DNA of 64,000 nt from Leclercia sp. S52 (GTDB lineage Bacteria; Pseudomonadota; Gammaproteobacteria; Enterobacterales; Enterobacteriaceae): contig NZ_CP152474.1 in the NCBI RefSeq assembly GCF_039727615.1, positions 682,001 to 746,000 of the forward strand, read 5' to 3'. The notes beneath the pieces were generated by a model. That model searched no databases, was not told where the DNA came from, and saw only the letters and a program-made list of their open reading frames with translations. A program made the position numbers and the translations under genes. Positions 29,784 to 41,551 of the stretch are shown piece by piece (within the stretch, counting starts at the first letter, position 1; each line of letters opens with the position of its first letter).

Positions 29784-29813
29784 AAAGCCCGGAAGCGATT
29801 CCGGGCTTTTTTT
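29784..29813 (+). terminator. Terminator of the dnaKJ operon
   Basis: AAAGCCCGGAA-gcga-TTCCGGGCTTT with further T residues forms a classical rho-independent terminator just after dnaJ. Confidence 0.92.
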
Positions 29814-29933
29814 ATGGCTGAAAGATAGCTCGGAAAAAGCGAGCTCATCCTCAATATTAACCTGCTTTTACCGATGAATATCCGCGAGTATGATGGTTTT
29901 AACGAGGTATGGTCGTAAAGAGAGAGAGTAAAA

Positions 29934-31110
29934 GTGAAACTTCTGCATCGTTTTTTCCAGAATGAGGCCTCCGGTGGCATCATTCTTATTCTGGCCGCAG
30001 CGCTCGCAATGCTGCTGGCTAACCTGGGCGTTACCCGCGATCTGTATCACGCTTTTCTGGAAACTCCCGTTGAACTTCGCGTCGGCGTGCTGGAAATCAA
30101 CAAGAACATGCTGCTGTGGATCAACGATGCGCTGATGGCGGTCTTTTTCCTGCTGGTGGGGCTGGAGGTGAAGCGTGAGCTGGTTCAGGGCTCACTGGCC
30201 AGCCGTCAGCGCGCAGCGTTTCCGGTGATTGCCGCCATCGGCGGGATGGTGGTACCGGCGCTGATCTACCTGGCCTTTAACTGGCAGGATCCCGTTGCCC
30301 GCCACGGCTGGGCGATCCCGGCCGCAACGGACATCGCTTTTGCGCTGGGGGTTCTGGCCCTGCTGGGCAACCGCGTGCCGATGGCGCTAAAAATCTTCCT
30401 GATGGCGCTGGCGATCATTGATGACCTGGGCGCGATTATCATTATCGCCCTGTTCTACACCAGCGAGCTGTCGGTATTGTCGCTGGGCGTCGCGGCGGCA
30501 GCCATTGCAGCGCTGGCGCTGCTGAATATCTGCAATGTCCGTCGGATCGGCATCTATGTGCTGGTGGGGATGGTGCTGTGGACGGCGGTACTGAAATCGG
30601 GCGTGCACGCTACCCTGGCCGGGGTGATTATTGGCTTCTTCGTGCCGCTGAAGTCGCAGGAGGGCAAATCTCCGGCAAAACAGTTAGAGCATGTTCTGCA
30701 TCCGTGGGTTGCCTTTATGATCCTGCCGCTGTTTGCCTTTGCTAACGCGGGCGTCTCCCTGGAGGGGGGTCACCTTCGGTGGGTTGACGTCGATGTTGCC
30801 GCTGGGGATCATCGCCGGTCTGTTTATCGGCAAGCCGCTGGGCATTAGCCTCTTCTGCTGGCTGGCGCTGAAACTGAAGCTGGCCTCGTTGCCGCACGGC
30901 ACCACCTGGCGGCAGATTATGGCCGTTGGCGTGCTGTGCGGGATCGGCTTTACGATGTCGATCTTTATCTCAACGCTGGCGTTTGGCCCGCATGCCCCGG
31001 AGCTTATCGTCTGGGCTAAACTGGGTATTCTGACCGGGTCGCTGCTGGCAGCGTTTATTGGCTATGCCTTACTGAAAATGAAATTGTCGGGGCAGGTGCA
31101 TCCGGCGTAA
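29934..31110 (+). CDS. nhaA: Sodium/proton antiporter NhaA, out of frame at a G run
   Basis: NhaA exchanges two protons for one sodium ion at alkaline pH. It starts at GTG 29934 with [18 protein letters not shown]. The conserved helix [12 protein letters not shown] and the helix V ion-site aspartates in [15 protein letters not shown] are present. After NAGVSLEG the frame breaks at a run of six G (30764-30769). With five G it continues [23 protein letters not shown] to the stop at 31110, 391 residues against 388 in E. coli. As written, the first frame stops at 30848. The extra G is probably an assembly error. nhaR follows. Confidence 0.92.
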
Positions 31111-31119
31111 CGGAACGTC

Positions 31120-31140
31120 GGGAGGGCAGGCCGCCCTCCC
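31120..31140 (+). other. Hairpin between nhaA and nhaR
   Basis: GGGAGGGC-aggcc-GCCCTCCC is a perfect eight-bp stem in the 58-base gap. There is no T run after it, so it may lower read-through into nhaR or protect the nhaA mRNA end. Confidence 0.55.
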
Positions 31141-31168
31141 GTAAACACTATCAGGGAGCGAGGATCGC

Positions 31169-32068
31169 ATGTCTCATCTTAACTACAACCATCTGTATTA
31201 CTTCTGGCATGTCTATAAAGAGGGCTCGGTTGTCGGCGCTGCAGAGGCGCTCTACCTGACGCCGCAGACGATTACCGGGCAGATCAAAGCCCTGGAAGAG
31301 CGGCTGCAGGGGAAGTTATTCAAGCGTAAGGGAAGGGGGATCGAACCCAGCGAGCTCGGCGAGCTGGTATTTCGCTATGCCGACAAAATGTTCACCCTGA
31401 GCCAGGAGATGCTCGATATCGTCAATTACCGCAAGGAGTCGAACCTGCTCTTTGACGTCGGTGTCGCGGATGCGCTGTCAAAACGGCTGGTCAGCGGCGT
31501 GCTGGATGCGGCGGTGGTTGAGGATGAACAGATCCACCTGCGCTGTTTTGAATCCACCCACGAGATGCTGCTCGAGCAGCTGAGCCAGCATAAGCTGGAT
31601 ATGATTATCTCCGACTGCCCCATCGACTCCACCCAGCAGGAAGGGCTGTTCTCGGTGAAGATTGGCGAATGTGGCGTTAGCTTCTGGTGCATCAACCCGC
31701 CGCCGGAAAAACCTTTCCCGGCCTGCCTGGAGGAGCGCCGACTGCTGGTGCCAGGCAGACGCTCCATGCTCGGACGCAAGCTGCTGAACTGGTTTAACTC
31801 GCAGGGGCTGAATGTGGAGATTCTGGGAGAGTTTGATGATGCGGCGCTGATGAAGGCCTTTGGCGAAGCGCACAACGCCATCTTCGTTGCCCCGACGCTT
31901 TACGCACAGGATCTCTATTCGGACATCAGGATCACGGAGATTGGCAGGGTAGATAACGTGATGGAGGAGTATCACGCGATATTTGCCGAAAGGATGATTC
32001 AGCATCCGGCGGTGCAGCGTATCTGTAACCGTGACTACTCGGCGCTGTTTACGCCACCGGCAATCTGA
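31169..32068 (+). CDS. nhaR: LysR-type activator NhaR
   Basis: NhaR activates nhaA in response to sodium. The 299-residue protein has the LysR helix-turn-helix at residues 1-60 ([28 protein letters not shown]) and a periplasmic-binding-like effector domain. A GGGAGCGAGG ribosome-binding site precedes the ATG. It sits directly after nhaA, as in E. coli but without the insertion elements found there. Confidence 0.96.
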   Translation: MSHLNYNHLYYFWHVYKEGSVVGAAEALYLTPQTITGQIKALEERLQGKLFKRKGRGIEPSELGELVFRYADKMFTLSQEMLDIVNYRKESNLLFDVGVADALSKRLVSGVLDAAVVEDEQIHLRCFESTHEMLLEQLSQHKLDMIISDCPIDSTQQEGLFSVKIGECGVSFWCINPPPEKPFPACLEERRLLVPGRRSMLGRKLLNWFNSQGLNVEILGEFDDAALMKAFGEAHNAIFVAPTLYAQDLYSDIRITEIGRVDNVMEEYHAIFAERMIQHPAVQRICNRDYSALFTPPAI

Positions 32069-32073
32069 AGGCA

Positions 32074-32098
32074 TAAAAAAACCCGCGTTAAGCGGGTT
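32074..32098 (-). terminator. rpsT terminator
   Basis: On the minus strand, AACCCGC-ttaac-GCGGGTT is followed by a run of T. It lies between convergent nhaR and rpsT and ends the rpsT transcript. Confidence 0.88.
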
Positions 32099-32125
32099 CT
32101 TTAAACAAGCAACAACAAGTAGCGA

Positions 32126-32716
<591 letters not shown>

Positions 32717-33656
32717 ATGAAGCTGATACGCGGCATACATAATCTCAGTCAGGCCCCGCATGGGTGTGTGCTGACTATTGGTAATTTCGACGGCGTGCAT
32801 CGTGGACATCAGGTGCTGTTGCAGGGGTTACGTGAAGAGGGGCGGGCACGAGGTCTGCCGGTAGTAGTCATGATTTTTGAGCCGCAGCCGCTGGAGCTTT
32901 TTGCCAGCGAGAAGGCGCCTGCGCGCCTGACCCGCCTGCGTGAAAAGTTACGTTACCTGGCGCAGTGCGGCGTGGACTACGTCCTGTGCGTCCGTTTTGA
33001 TCGGCGTTTCGCCGCCCTGACGGCACAAAATTTTGTCAGCGACCTGTTAGTTGATCGCCTTGGCGTGCGCTTTCTGGCGGTGGGAGATGATTTCCGCTTT
33101 GGCGCTGGTCGTCAGGGGGGATTTCTTGCTATTACAGAAGGCTGGCCTGGAGTATGGCTTTGACGTCACCAGCACCCAGACCTTCTGCGAAGGCGGCGTA
33201 CGTATCAGCAGCACGGCAGTACGCCAGGCGCTGGCTGAAGACGATCTGGATGCCGCCGCAACGCTGCTCGGACGCCCGTTCTCTATCTCCGGGCGCGTCG
33301 TGCATGGCGATGAACTGGGTCGCACCATTGGTTTCCCTACGGCGAACTTACCGCTGCGTCGTCAGGTTTCCCCGGTAAAAGGGGTCTATGCGGTAGAAGT
33401 GACGGGGCTGGGCGATAAGCCTCTGCCCGGCGTGGCCAATATTGGTACCCGTCCGACAGTGGCTGGCGTACGCCAGCAGCTCGAAGTGCATTTGCTGGAC
33501 GTTGTAATGGACCTCTATGGTCGCCATATAGATGTAATCCTGCGTAAAAAAATACGCAATGAGCAGCGATTCGCCTCGCTTGATGAGCTGAAAGCGCAAA
33601 TCGCGAGAGATGAGTTAACAGCCCGCGAAATTTTTGGGCTATCAAACCCGGCTTAA
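32717..33656 (+). CDS. ribF: Bifunctional riboflavin kinase / FAD synthetase, out of frame at a G run
   Basis: RibF makes FMN and FAD and is essential in E. coli. The start MKLIRGIHNLSQAP and the FAD synthetase motif VLTIGNFDGVHRGH are intact. After VGDDFRFGAGRQG the frame breaks at six G (33115-33120). With five it continues DFLLLQKAGLEYGFDVTSTQT to the riboflavin kinase domain (GRTIGFPTANL) and the stop at 33656, 312 residues against 313 in E. coli. As written, the first frame stops at 33163. Because loss of RibF would be lethal, the extra G is very probably an error in the sequence. Confidence 0.93.
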
Positions 33657-33689
33657 TGCCTGAGATATAAATACGGAACCGAGAATCTG

Positions 33690-36506
33690 ATGAGTGACTA
33701 TAAATCAACCCTGAATTTGCCGGAAACAGGGTTCCCGATGCGCGGCGACCTCGCCAAGCGTGAACCGGGAATGCTGGCGCGTTGGACCGATGATGACCTG
33801 TACGGCATCATCCGTGCAGCCAAAAAAGGCAAAAAAACCTTCATTCTGCATGATGGCCCTCCTTATGCGAATGGCAGCATTCATATTGGTCACTCTGTAA
33901 ACAAGATTCTGAAAGACATTATCGTGAAGTCCAAAGGCCTCACGGGCTTTGACTCGCCTTATGTTCCTGGCTGGGACTGCCACGGTCTGCCGATCGAGCT
34001 GAAAGTCGAGCAAGAGTTCGGTAAGCCGGGTGAGAAGTTCACCGCGGCTGAATTCCGCGCCAAATGCCGCGAATACGCTGCGACCCAGGTTGACGGCCAG
34101 CGTGAAGACTTTATCCGTCTGGGCGTGCTGGGCGACTGGTCGCACCCGTACCTGACCATGGACTTCAAAACCGAAGCCAACATCATCCGTGCGCTGGGCA
34201 AAATCATCGGCAACGGCCACCTGCACAAAGGCGCCAAGCCGGTGCACTGGTGCGTGGACTGCCGCTCTGCGCTGGCTGAGGCGGAAGTCGAGTATTACGA
34301 CAAAACCTCTCCGTCCATCGACGTGGCCTTTGAAGGCGTCGATCAGGAAGCGCTGCAGGGCAAATTTGGCCTGCCGGCCGTAAACGGCCCAATCTCGCTG
34401 GTGATCTGGACCACTACCCCGTGGACCCTGCCTGCCAACCGCGCGATCTCCCTCTCTGCGGAGTTCGACTATGCGCTGGTGCAGGTTGAAGGCCGCGCGC
34501 TGATCCTGGCGAAAGACCTGGTGGAGAGCGTGCTGAAACGCGCGAACATCACCGAGTACAGCATTCTGGGTACCGTTAAAGGTGCCGAGCTGGAGCATTT
34601 GCGCTTTAAGCATCCGTTCCTCGATTTCGATGTGCCAGCGATTCTGGGCGAACACGTCACCCTGGAAGCAGGTACCGGTGCGGTGCATACCGCCGGTGGC
34701 CACGGCCCGGACGACTACACTATCAGCCTGAAATACGGTCTGGAGATCGCTAACCCGGTTGGCCCGGACGGCGCGTACCTGCCAGGCACATATCCGACCC
34801 TGGACGGCATCAACGTTTTCAAAGCCAACGACATCATCGTCAATATGCTGCGCGACAACGGCTCGCTGCTGCACGTTGAGAAAATGCAGCACAGCTATCC
34901 GTGCTGCTGGCGTCACAAGACCCCGATCATCTTCCGTGCGACGCCGCAGTGGTTTGTCAGCATGGATCAGAAAGGCCTGCGCGCGCAGTCGCTCTCTGAG
35001 ATCAAAGGCGTGCAGTGGATCCCGGATTGGGGCCAGGCGCGTATCGAATCCATGGTCGCCAACCGTCCTGACTGGTGTATCTCCCGTCAGCGTACCTGGG
35101 GTGTGCCAATGTCTCTGTTCGTGCATAAAGAGACCCAGGAACTGCACCCGAACACCCTGGAACTGATGGAAGAAGTGGCGAAGCGCGTCGAAGTGGACGG
35201 CATTCAGGCGTGGTGGGATCTCGACTCCCGCGACATCCTGGGCGCTGACGCGGACAACTACGAGAAAGTGCCGGATACCCTGGACGTCTGGTTCGACTCC
35301 GGCTCTACGCACTCCTCCGTAGTTGACGTACGTCCTGAGTTTGCCGGCCACGCTGCCGACATGTATCTGGAAGGTTCTGACCAACACCGCGGCTGGTTCA
35401 TGTCATCCCTGATGATCTCCACCGCCATGAAAGGTAAAGCACCTTACCGTCAGGTACTGACCCACGGCTTCACCGTGGATGGTCAGGGCCGTAAGATGTC
35501 CAAATCTATCGGCAACACCGTTTCGCCGCAGGATGTGATGAACAAGCTGGGCGCCGATATTCTGCGTCTGTGGGTGGCATCAACCGACTACACCGGCGAA
35601 ATGGCAGTGTCCGATGAGATCCTGAAACGTGCCGCCGACAGCTATCGTCGTATCCGTAACACCGCGCGCTTCCTGCTGGCGAACCTGAACGGGTTCGATC
35701 CGGCGAAAGACATGGTGAAACCGGAAGAGATGGTGGTGCTGGATCGCTGGGCGGTAGGCTGCGCACAAGCGGCGCAGGAAGATATCCTGAAAGCCTACGA
35801 GTCTTACGACTTCCACGAAGTGGTGCAGCGCCTGATGCGCTTCTGCTCCATCGAGATGGGCTCGTTCTACCTCGATATCATCAAAGACCGTCAGTACACC
35901 GCCAAAGCGGACAGCGTGGCGCGTCGCAGCTGCCAGACCGCACTGTTCCATATCGCGGAAGCGCTGGTGCGCTGGATGGCACCGATCATGTCCTTTACTG
36001 CGGATGAGATCTGGGGCTACCTGCCAGGCGATCGTGAGAAGTATGTCTTCACCGGCGAGTGGTACGAAGGGCTGTTTGGCCTGGCAGAGACCGAAGCCAT
36101 GAACGATAGCTTCTGGGACGAGCTGCTGAAAGTGCGCGGAGAAGTGAACAAGGCGATCGAGCAGGCGCGTGCCGACAAGAAAGTGGGCGGCTCTCTGGAA
36201 GCGTCAGTAACCCTGTACGCTGAACCTGAGCTGGCGGCGAAGCTGACGGCGCTGGGCGATGAATTACGATTTGTCCTGTTGACCTCCGGGGCGAATGTTG
36301 CGGATTATGCCGACGCGAGCGCGGATGCCCAGCAGAGCGAACTGCTCAAAGGGCTGAAAGTGGCGCTGGTAAAAGCCGAAGGTGAGAAATGCTCGCGCTG
36401 CTGGCATTACACTACCGATGTCGGCAAGGTGGCGGAACACGCAGAGATCTGCGGACGCTGTGTCAGCAACGTCGCCGGTGATGGCGAAAAACGTAAGTTT
36501 GCCTGA
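33690..36506 (+). CDS. ileS: Isoleucyl-tRNA synthetase
   Basis: IleS charges tRNA-Ile and edits valine. The 938 residues match E. coli. The class I signatures are HIGH at 65-68 and KMSKS at 602-606; the editing domain lies between with [13 protein letters not shown]. The C-terminal zinc site is CSRCWHY and CGRCVSN. Its stop overlaps the lspA start by one base. Confidence 0.99.
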   Translation: MSDYKSTLNLPETGFPMRGDLAKREPGMLARWTDDDLYGIIRAAKKGKKTFILHDGPPYANGSIHIGHSVNKILKDIIVKSKGLTGFDSPYVPGWDCHGLPIELKVEQEFGKPGEKFTAAEFRAKCREYAATQVDGQREDFIRLGVLGDWSHPYLTMDFKTEANIIRALGKIIGNGHLHKGAKPVHWCVDCRSALAEAEVEYYDKTSPSIDVAFEGVDQEALQGKFGLPAVNGPISLVIWTTTPWTLPANRAISLSAEFDYALVQVEGRALILAKDLVESVLKRANITEYSILGTVKGAELEHLRFKHPFLDFDVPAILGEHVTLEAGTGAVHTAGGHGPDDYTISLKYGLEIANPVGPDGAYLPGTYPTLDGINVFKANDIIVNMLRDNGSLLHVEKMQHSYPCCWRHKTPIIFRATPQWFVSMDQKGLRAQSLSEIKGVQWIPDWGQARIESMVANRPDWCISRQRTWGVPMSLFVHKETQELHPNTLELMEEVAKRVEVDGIQAWWDLDSRDILGADADNYEKVPDTLDVWFDSGSTHSSVVDVRPEFAGHAADMYLEGSDQHRGWFMSSLMISTAMKGKAPYRQVLTHGFTVDGQGRKMSKSIGNTVSPQDVMNKLGADILRLWVASTDYTGEMAVSDEILKRAADSYRRIRNTARFLLANLNGFDPAKDMVKPEEMVVLDRWAVGCAQAAQEDILKAYESYDFHEVVQRLMRFCSIEMGSFYLDIIKDRQYTAKADSVARRSCQTALFHIAEALVRWMAPIMSFTADEIWGYLPGDREKYVFTGEWYEGLFGLAETEAMNDSFWDELLKVRGEVNKAIEQARADKKVGGSLEASVTLYAEPELAAKLTALGDELRFVLLTSGANVADYADASADAQQSELLKGLKVALVKAEGEKCSRCWHYTTDVGKVAEHAEICGRCVSNVAGDGEKRKFA

Positions 36507-37006
36507 TGAGTAAATCACTCTCTTCAACAGGGCTGCGCTGGCTGTGGCTGGTAGTGGTCGTGCTGATTATCGATCTGGGCAGCAAGTACCTGATCCTCCA
36601 GAACTTTGCTCTGGGGGATACGGTTCCGCTGTTCCCGTCGCTTAATCTGCACTATGCGCGCAACTATGGCGCGGCGTTTAGCTTCCTGGCTGACAGCGGC
36701 GGCTGGCAGCGCTGGTTCTTCGCAGGTATCGCTCTCGGTATCTGTGTGGTGCTGGCCGTGCTGATGTACCGCGGGAAAGCCACGCAAAAGCTGAATAATA
36801 TCGCCTACGCGCTGATCATTGGCGGCGCGCTGGGCAACCTGTTCGACCGTCTGTGGCATGGCTTTGTGGTCGATATGATCGACTTCTATGTCGGCAACTG
36901 GCACTTCGCCACCTTCAACCTGGCCGATACGGCGATTTGTATCGGTGCGGCGCTGATTGTGCTGGAAGGCTTCCTGCCTAAACCCGCAGCGAAAGAGCAG
37001 GCGTAA
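36506..37006 (+). CDS. lspA: Lipoprotein signal peptidase LspA
   Basis: LspA is the inner-membrane aspartyl protease that cleaves prolipoprotein signal peptides. The 166-residue protein has four helices and the conserved catalytic-region motifs [33 protein letters not shown] and [11 protein letters not shown]. It overlaps the ileS stop (TGATG). A BIME separates it from fkpB. Confidence 0.97.
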   Translation: MSKSLSSTGLRWLWLVVVVLIIDLGSKYLILQNFALGDTVPLFPSLNLHYARNYGAAFSFLADSGGWQRWFFAGIALGICVVLAVLMYRGKATQKLNNIAYALIIGGALGNLFDRLWHGFVVDMIDFYVGNWHFATFNLADTAICIGAALIVLEGFLPKPAAKEQA

Positions 37007-37013
37007 TTGTCAA

Positions 37014-37091
37014 TGCCGGGTGGCGCTACGCTTACCCGGCCTACCGAATATGCCGATCCTGTAGGCCGGGTAAGCGAAGCGCCACCCGGCA
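37014..37091. repeat. REP/BIME element between lspA and fkpB
   Basis: Two facing REP units, TGCCGGGTGGCGCTACGC and GTAGGCCGGGTAAGCG to CCACCCGGCA, lie inside the ileS-lspA-fkpB-ispH gene cluster. Confidence 0.88.
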
Positions 37092-37123
37092 AACAGGCGA
37101 GACAATATTAAAGAGCACTCTGC

Positions 37124-37595
37124 ATGACCAAATCCGTACAGTCCAACAGCGCGATGCTGGTTCATTTCACGCTGAAACTTGATGATGGCTCCACCGCGGA
37201 GTCCACCCGCAATAACGGCAAACCGGCGCTGTTCCGTCTTGGCGATACCTCCCTGTCCGAAGGTCTTGAGCAGCAGCTGCTGGGGCTGAAAGAGGGGGGA
37301 GAAAAAAGCCTTTTCTCTGGAGCCGGATGCTGCGTTTGGTGTGCCGAGCCCGGACCTGATCCAGTACTTCTCGCGTCGTGAATTTATGGATGCGGGTGAA
37401 CCGGAAATCGGGGCGATTATGCTCTTTACCGCTATGGATGGCAGCGAAATGCCTGGCGTGATCCGTGAAATCAACGGCGATTCCATCACCGTCGATTTTA
37501 ACCATCCGCTTGCCGGGTGTACCGTCCATTTTGATGTTGAAGTGCTGGAAATTGACCCGGTACTGGAGGATGTGAATGCAGATCCTGTTGGCTAA
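37124..37595 (+). CDS. fkpB: FKBP-type peptidyl-prolyl isomerase FkpB, out of frame at a G run
   Basis: FkpB (SlpA) is a small FKBP-type prolyl isomerase with chaperone activity. The start reads [19 protein letters not shown]. After LLGLKEG the frame breaks at six G (37294-37299). With five it continues [24 protein letters not shown] to the stop at 37595, 156 residues against 149 in E. coli. The extra residues are a C-terminal tail (EDVNADPVG) that overlaps the ispH start by 20 bases. As written, the first frame stops at 37381. I think the extra base is an artefact. Confidence 0.9.
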
Positions 37596-38527
37596 CCCGC
37601 GCGGTTTCTGTGCCGGAGTAGACCGCGCTATCAGCATTGTTGAAAACGCGCTGGAGCTTTACGGCGCGCCGATTTATGTCCGTCACGAAGTGGTGCATAA
37701 CCGCTATGTGGTGGATAGCCTGCGTACCCGCGGGGCGATCTTTATTGAGCAGATCGACGAAGTGCCTGATGGCGCGATCCTGATCTTCTCCGCGCACGGC
37801 GTCTCTCAGGCAGTGCGTAACGAAGCGAAAAATCGCGATCTGACCGTCTTTGACGCCACCTGTCCGCTGGTCACCAAAGTGCATATGGAAGTCGCACGTG
37901 CCAGCCGTCGCGGCGAAGAGTCGATCCTTATTGGTCACGCAGGCCACCCGGAAGTGGAAGGCACAATGGGCCAGTACAGCAACCCGCAAGGGGGGGATGT
38001 ACCTGGTGGAGTCTCCGGACGATGTGCTGACGCTGAACGTCAAAAACGAAGCGAAGCTGTCGTTTATGACCCAGACCACGCTTTCGGTGGATGATACGTC
38101 CGACGTGATCGATGCGCTGCGTAAGCGCTTCCCGAAAATCGTCGGCCCGCGTAAGGACGATATCTGCTACGCCACCACCAACCGTCAGGAAGCGGTGCGC
38201 GCTCTGGCGGAGCAGGCAGATGTGGTGCTGGTCGTCGGCTCGAAAAACTCCTCGAACTCTAACCGTCTGGCCGAACTGGCGCAGCGGATGGGGAAAGCGG
38301 CATTCCTGATTGACGATGCGACTGATATTCAGGAAGCCTGGGTCAAGAATGCGGCCTGTGTTGGTGTGACTGCGGGCGCGTCTGCCCCTGATATTCTGGT
38401 GCAGAACGTGATTGCACGCCTGCAGGAGCTGGGCGGAGGAGAAGCCATCCCACTGGCGGGGCGCGAAGAGAATATCGTCTTCGAAGTGCCGAAAGAGCTG
38501 CGTATCGATGCCCGCGAAGTTGAGTAA
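37576..38527 (+). CDS. ispH: 4-hydroxy-3-methylbut-2-enyl diphosphate reductase, out of frame at a G run
   Basis: IspH (LytB) catalyses the last step of the MEP isoprenoid pathway with an iron-sulphur cluster and is essential in E. coli. Cluster cysteines are in [12 protein letters not shown] (Cys12), [10 protein letters not shown] and, after the break, the later conserved region containing [15 protein letters not shown]. The frame breaks at seven G (37990-37996). With six it reads [15 protein letters not shown] and ends at 38527, 316 residues, exactly the E. coli length. As written, the first frame stops at 38094. An essential gene cannot be null, so an assembly error is likely. Confidence 0.93.
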
Positions 38528-38532
38528 GATTA

Positions 38533-38567
38533 AAAAAATGCCAGTCACTGAATGACTGGCATTTTTT
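38533..38567. terminator. Bidirectional terminator between ispH and the LysR gene
   Basis: TGCCAGTCA (38539-38547) and TGACTGGCA (38553-38561) form a stem flanked by A on the left and T on the right. The stop codon and last codons of the LysR gene lie within it. Confidence 0.85.
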
Positions 38568-39450
38568 CATTCAGGTAGTCGATCATCGCCCGCATTCTGG
38601 CTGGCATATTTTTGTTACGTGTCCACAGCAGCCAGAGATCGCCCGTATAGCTACTGATAAACTCCCAATCCGGCAGTACCTGCACAATCTCTCCGCTTTC
38701 CAGCGCCTCACGCGCCGTGAACAGCGGTAAACTCCCGATACCCAGACTGCGCTTTACCGCATCCAGCCTCACGCCCGTGTGGTTAGCGGCATAACGTCCG
38801 TGCGTCTGTACCGTTTCCGTTTTCCCGTTTAACGCAAACTTCCAGCGTGAATCGGCCGGGATTTCACCGAGCGAAATACAGCTATGGTGCCGAAGATCGT
38901 GCGGATGCTGTGGCGTACCCATACGGCGAAGATACTCTGGCGTGGCGCAGATCACATGGGTGATCGGCATCAGCGGTTTACCGTACAGGCCTGGAGAGGG
39001 GGTATTGGTGATCCGTAACGCCAGATCGACACCGTCGTCGATCAAATCCATATAGCGATCTTCCAGACGCAGACAGACATCAATTTGCGGATAGCGCTCA
39101 AGGAATGCAGGGATTAAAGGATGGATCACAAAACGTCCCACGGCTTTTGGCACGCTCATTGTCAGCTTTCCCTGCGCAACGGTCTGCAGGCTGCTGCCTG
39201 AATCCATCGCCTGCTGCGCTGCGTCCAGCATATCCAGCGCATGTTCATAAACCGATTTTCCGGTCACGGTAAGGGCCAGTTTGCGCGTGGTGCGGTGCAG
39301 TAATTTACATCCCATTTCCTTTTCAAGCCGTGAAACACAGCGGCTAATCGCGGAGGGCGTTGCGCCGGTGAGCCGGGCTGCGGTTGAAAAATTTCCATGT
39401 TCTACGATGGTGACAAAAGTGGCGAGATCGGGAAGCAGGGTAGGTTTCAT
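38545..39450 (-). CDS. LysR-family transcriptional regulator
   Basis: A 301-residue LysR-type regulator with the helix-turn-helix at residues 1-60 (FVTIVEHGNFSTAARLTGATPSAISRCVSRLEKEMG) and an effector-binding domain of the CrgA-like subgroup (VGRFVIHPLIPAFLERYPQIDVCLRLEDRY). Its ligand and targets are unknown. It is divergent from the AlaX-like gene with about 90 bases between, so that gene is the likely target. In E. coli K-12 this position between ispH and dapB holds rihC. Confidence 0.87.
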   Translation of the reverse strand: MKPTLLPDLATFVTIVEHGNFSTAARLTGATPSAISRCVSRLEKEMGCKLLHRTTRKLALTVTGKSVYEHALDMLDAAQQAMDSGSSLQTVAQGKLTMSVPKAVGRFVIHPLIPAFLERYPQIDVCLRLEDRYMDLIDDGVDLALRITNTPSPGLYGKPLMPITHVICATPEYLRRMGTPQHPHDLRHHSCISLGEIPADSRWKFALNGKTETVQTHGRYAANHTGVRLDAVKRSLGIGSLPLFTAREALESGEIVQVLPDWEFISSYTGDLWLLWTRNKNMPARMRAMIDYLNEKMPVIQ

Positions 39451-39542
39451 TTGTGCATACCAGGCAAGAGTGCAATGCGTGAGTGGCAGATTATCGACAT
39501 TTAAGTGATGAATATACTGTCAGGGTACAGAGGAGAACAACC

Positions 39543-40175
39543 ATGACAGAACGACTTTATTACACCAGTGACGCGACAGCAGGCCGGGCGCAGGTGATCC
39601 GCTGCACTGAAGAGCCTGACGGCCGTTACGCCATTGAACTCAATCAAACCCTTTTCCATCCGCAGGGAGGCGGACAGCCCGCGGATCGAGGAACGATCGC
39701 CGGGATGGTGGTAGAAGCGGTCTCCCTGCGCGAAGAGCAGGTCGTCCATATTCTGTCCGGCGCGCTTGCGCCAGGCGAGGTGGAGATACAGGTGGATGAA
39801 GATGTGAGAGAACGTCACGCCCGCTGGCACAGCGCAGGCCATTTGATTGGCTATGCCGGCGAGCAGTTTGGCTGGAAGCCGGTAAAAGCCCATCACTGGC
39901 CCGGTGAAGGGCGGATTACCTTTATGCCCGGCGAGCCTCAGGGCCTTCTGCCTGATGCCAGCGCTCTGATGGCCATAATTGACGGCTGGAAAGCCGACAA
40001 CCTGCTTCGCCATACCGAAATTGAATCCGGCAGACGCAAGGTTCGCTTTGGCGATCTCCCGGCCTACCTGTGCGGAGGAACGCACGTTGTACAGCTGGCG
40101 GATATTGGGATGGTGCAGATCCTCGGGCTGAAGATGAAAAAGGGCCAGCTGGTCGTCACCTATGCCCTCGATTAA
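39543..40175 (+). CDS. AlaX-like alanyl-tRNA editing protein
   Basis: A 210-residue free-standing homologue of the AlaRS editing domain. The zinc and active-site motifs are visible: RHARWHSAGHLIG (HxxxH-type) and, near the C-terminus, LCGGTHVVQLADIG. Such proteins hydrolyse Ser- or Gly-tRNA-Ala in trans. The ATG at 39543 follows an AGAGGAGAAC ribosome-binding site and gives MTERLYYTSDAT; an upstream in-frame ATG at 39483 is less likely. The substrate is inferred from the family. Confidence 0.85.
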   Translation: MTERLYYTSDATAGRAQVIRCTEEPDGRYAIELNQTLFHPQGGGQPADRGTIAGMVVEAVSLREEQVVHILSGALAPGEVEIQVDEDVRERHARWHSAGHLIGYAGEQFGWKPVKAHHWPGEGRITFMPGEPQGLLPDASALMAIIDGWKADNLLRHTEIESGRRKVRFGDLPAYLCGGTHVVQLADIGMVQILGLKMKKGQLVVTYALD

Positions 40176-40308
40176 CAGGGATGTTCACTGACGATCATGT
40201 CTTTCACTGATATCTCTTCCTGTTTATCATTAAATTCTAATTATCGCCGTTTTCAGTGGCAGCCTTCGTCAGGGCTGGTTAATCTGAAAACGGTTTACAT
40301 CATTTTAA

Positions 40309-41145
<837 letters not shown>

Positions 41146-41308
41146 TCAAGTTTACCCTTCGTGATGTGGTTATTGCAGTCATAATTAGTTGATTGCAGAG
41201 GGCAATAATTTATTGCCCTTTAATTTTAGCCTGTTTTAAGTCTGTTTTAATTTGAAGTGCTTATAAATATAAGTTATCTCCATTATTTCTGTTTCAAAAT
41301 TGTGAATT

Positions 41309-41324
41309 TTGACCAAATGGTCCA
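41309..41324. promoter_or_regulatory. RutR-like site upstream of carA
   Basis: TTGACCA-aa-TGGTCCA differs from the RutR consensus TTGACCA-N2-TGGTCAA at a single base. RutR senses uracil and thymine and acts on carAB in E. coli. Confidence 0.72.
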
Positions 41325-41365
41325 CTTTTTACGGTTATGGATGCCCTCTTAACAATAAAAACGAG

Positions 41366-41381
41366 CCGCAAGCGTTTTCTT
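41366..41381. promoter_or_regulatory. PurR-like box upstream of carA
   Basis: CCGCAAGCGTTTTCTT matches the PurR consensus ACGCAAACGTTTGCGT at 12 of 16 positions. PurR represses the upstream carAB promoter in E. coli. Confidence 0.6.
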
Positions 41382-41551
41382 ACGTGATTTAGTTGATCTT
41401 TTTGCCCGTTAACAACCATCCCGCTCATCAGTGCCACAAAAACTACAAACAAAAGCTGCTTTTTAAGTTGACTTTCCCCTGCCAAATCTCCAGAATGCCG
41501 CCGTTTGCCGAAAATCCACTGGCAGCAGATTTGCATTGCTTCGTACTACGG

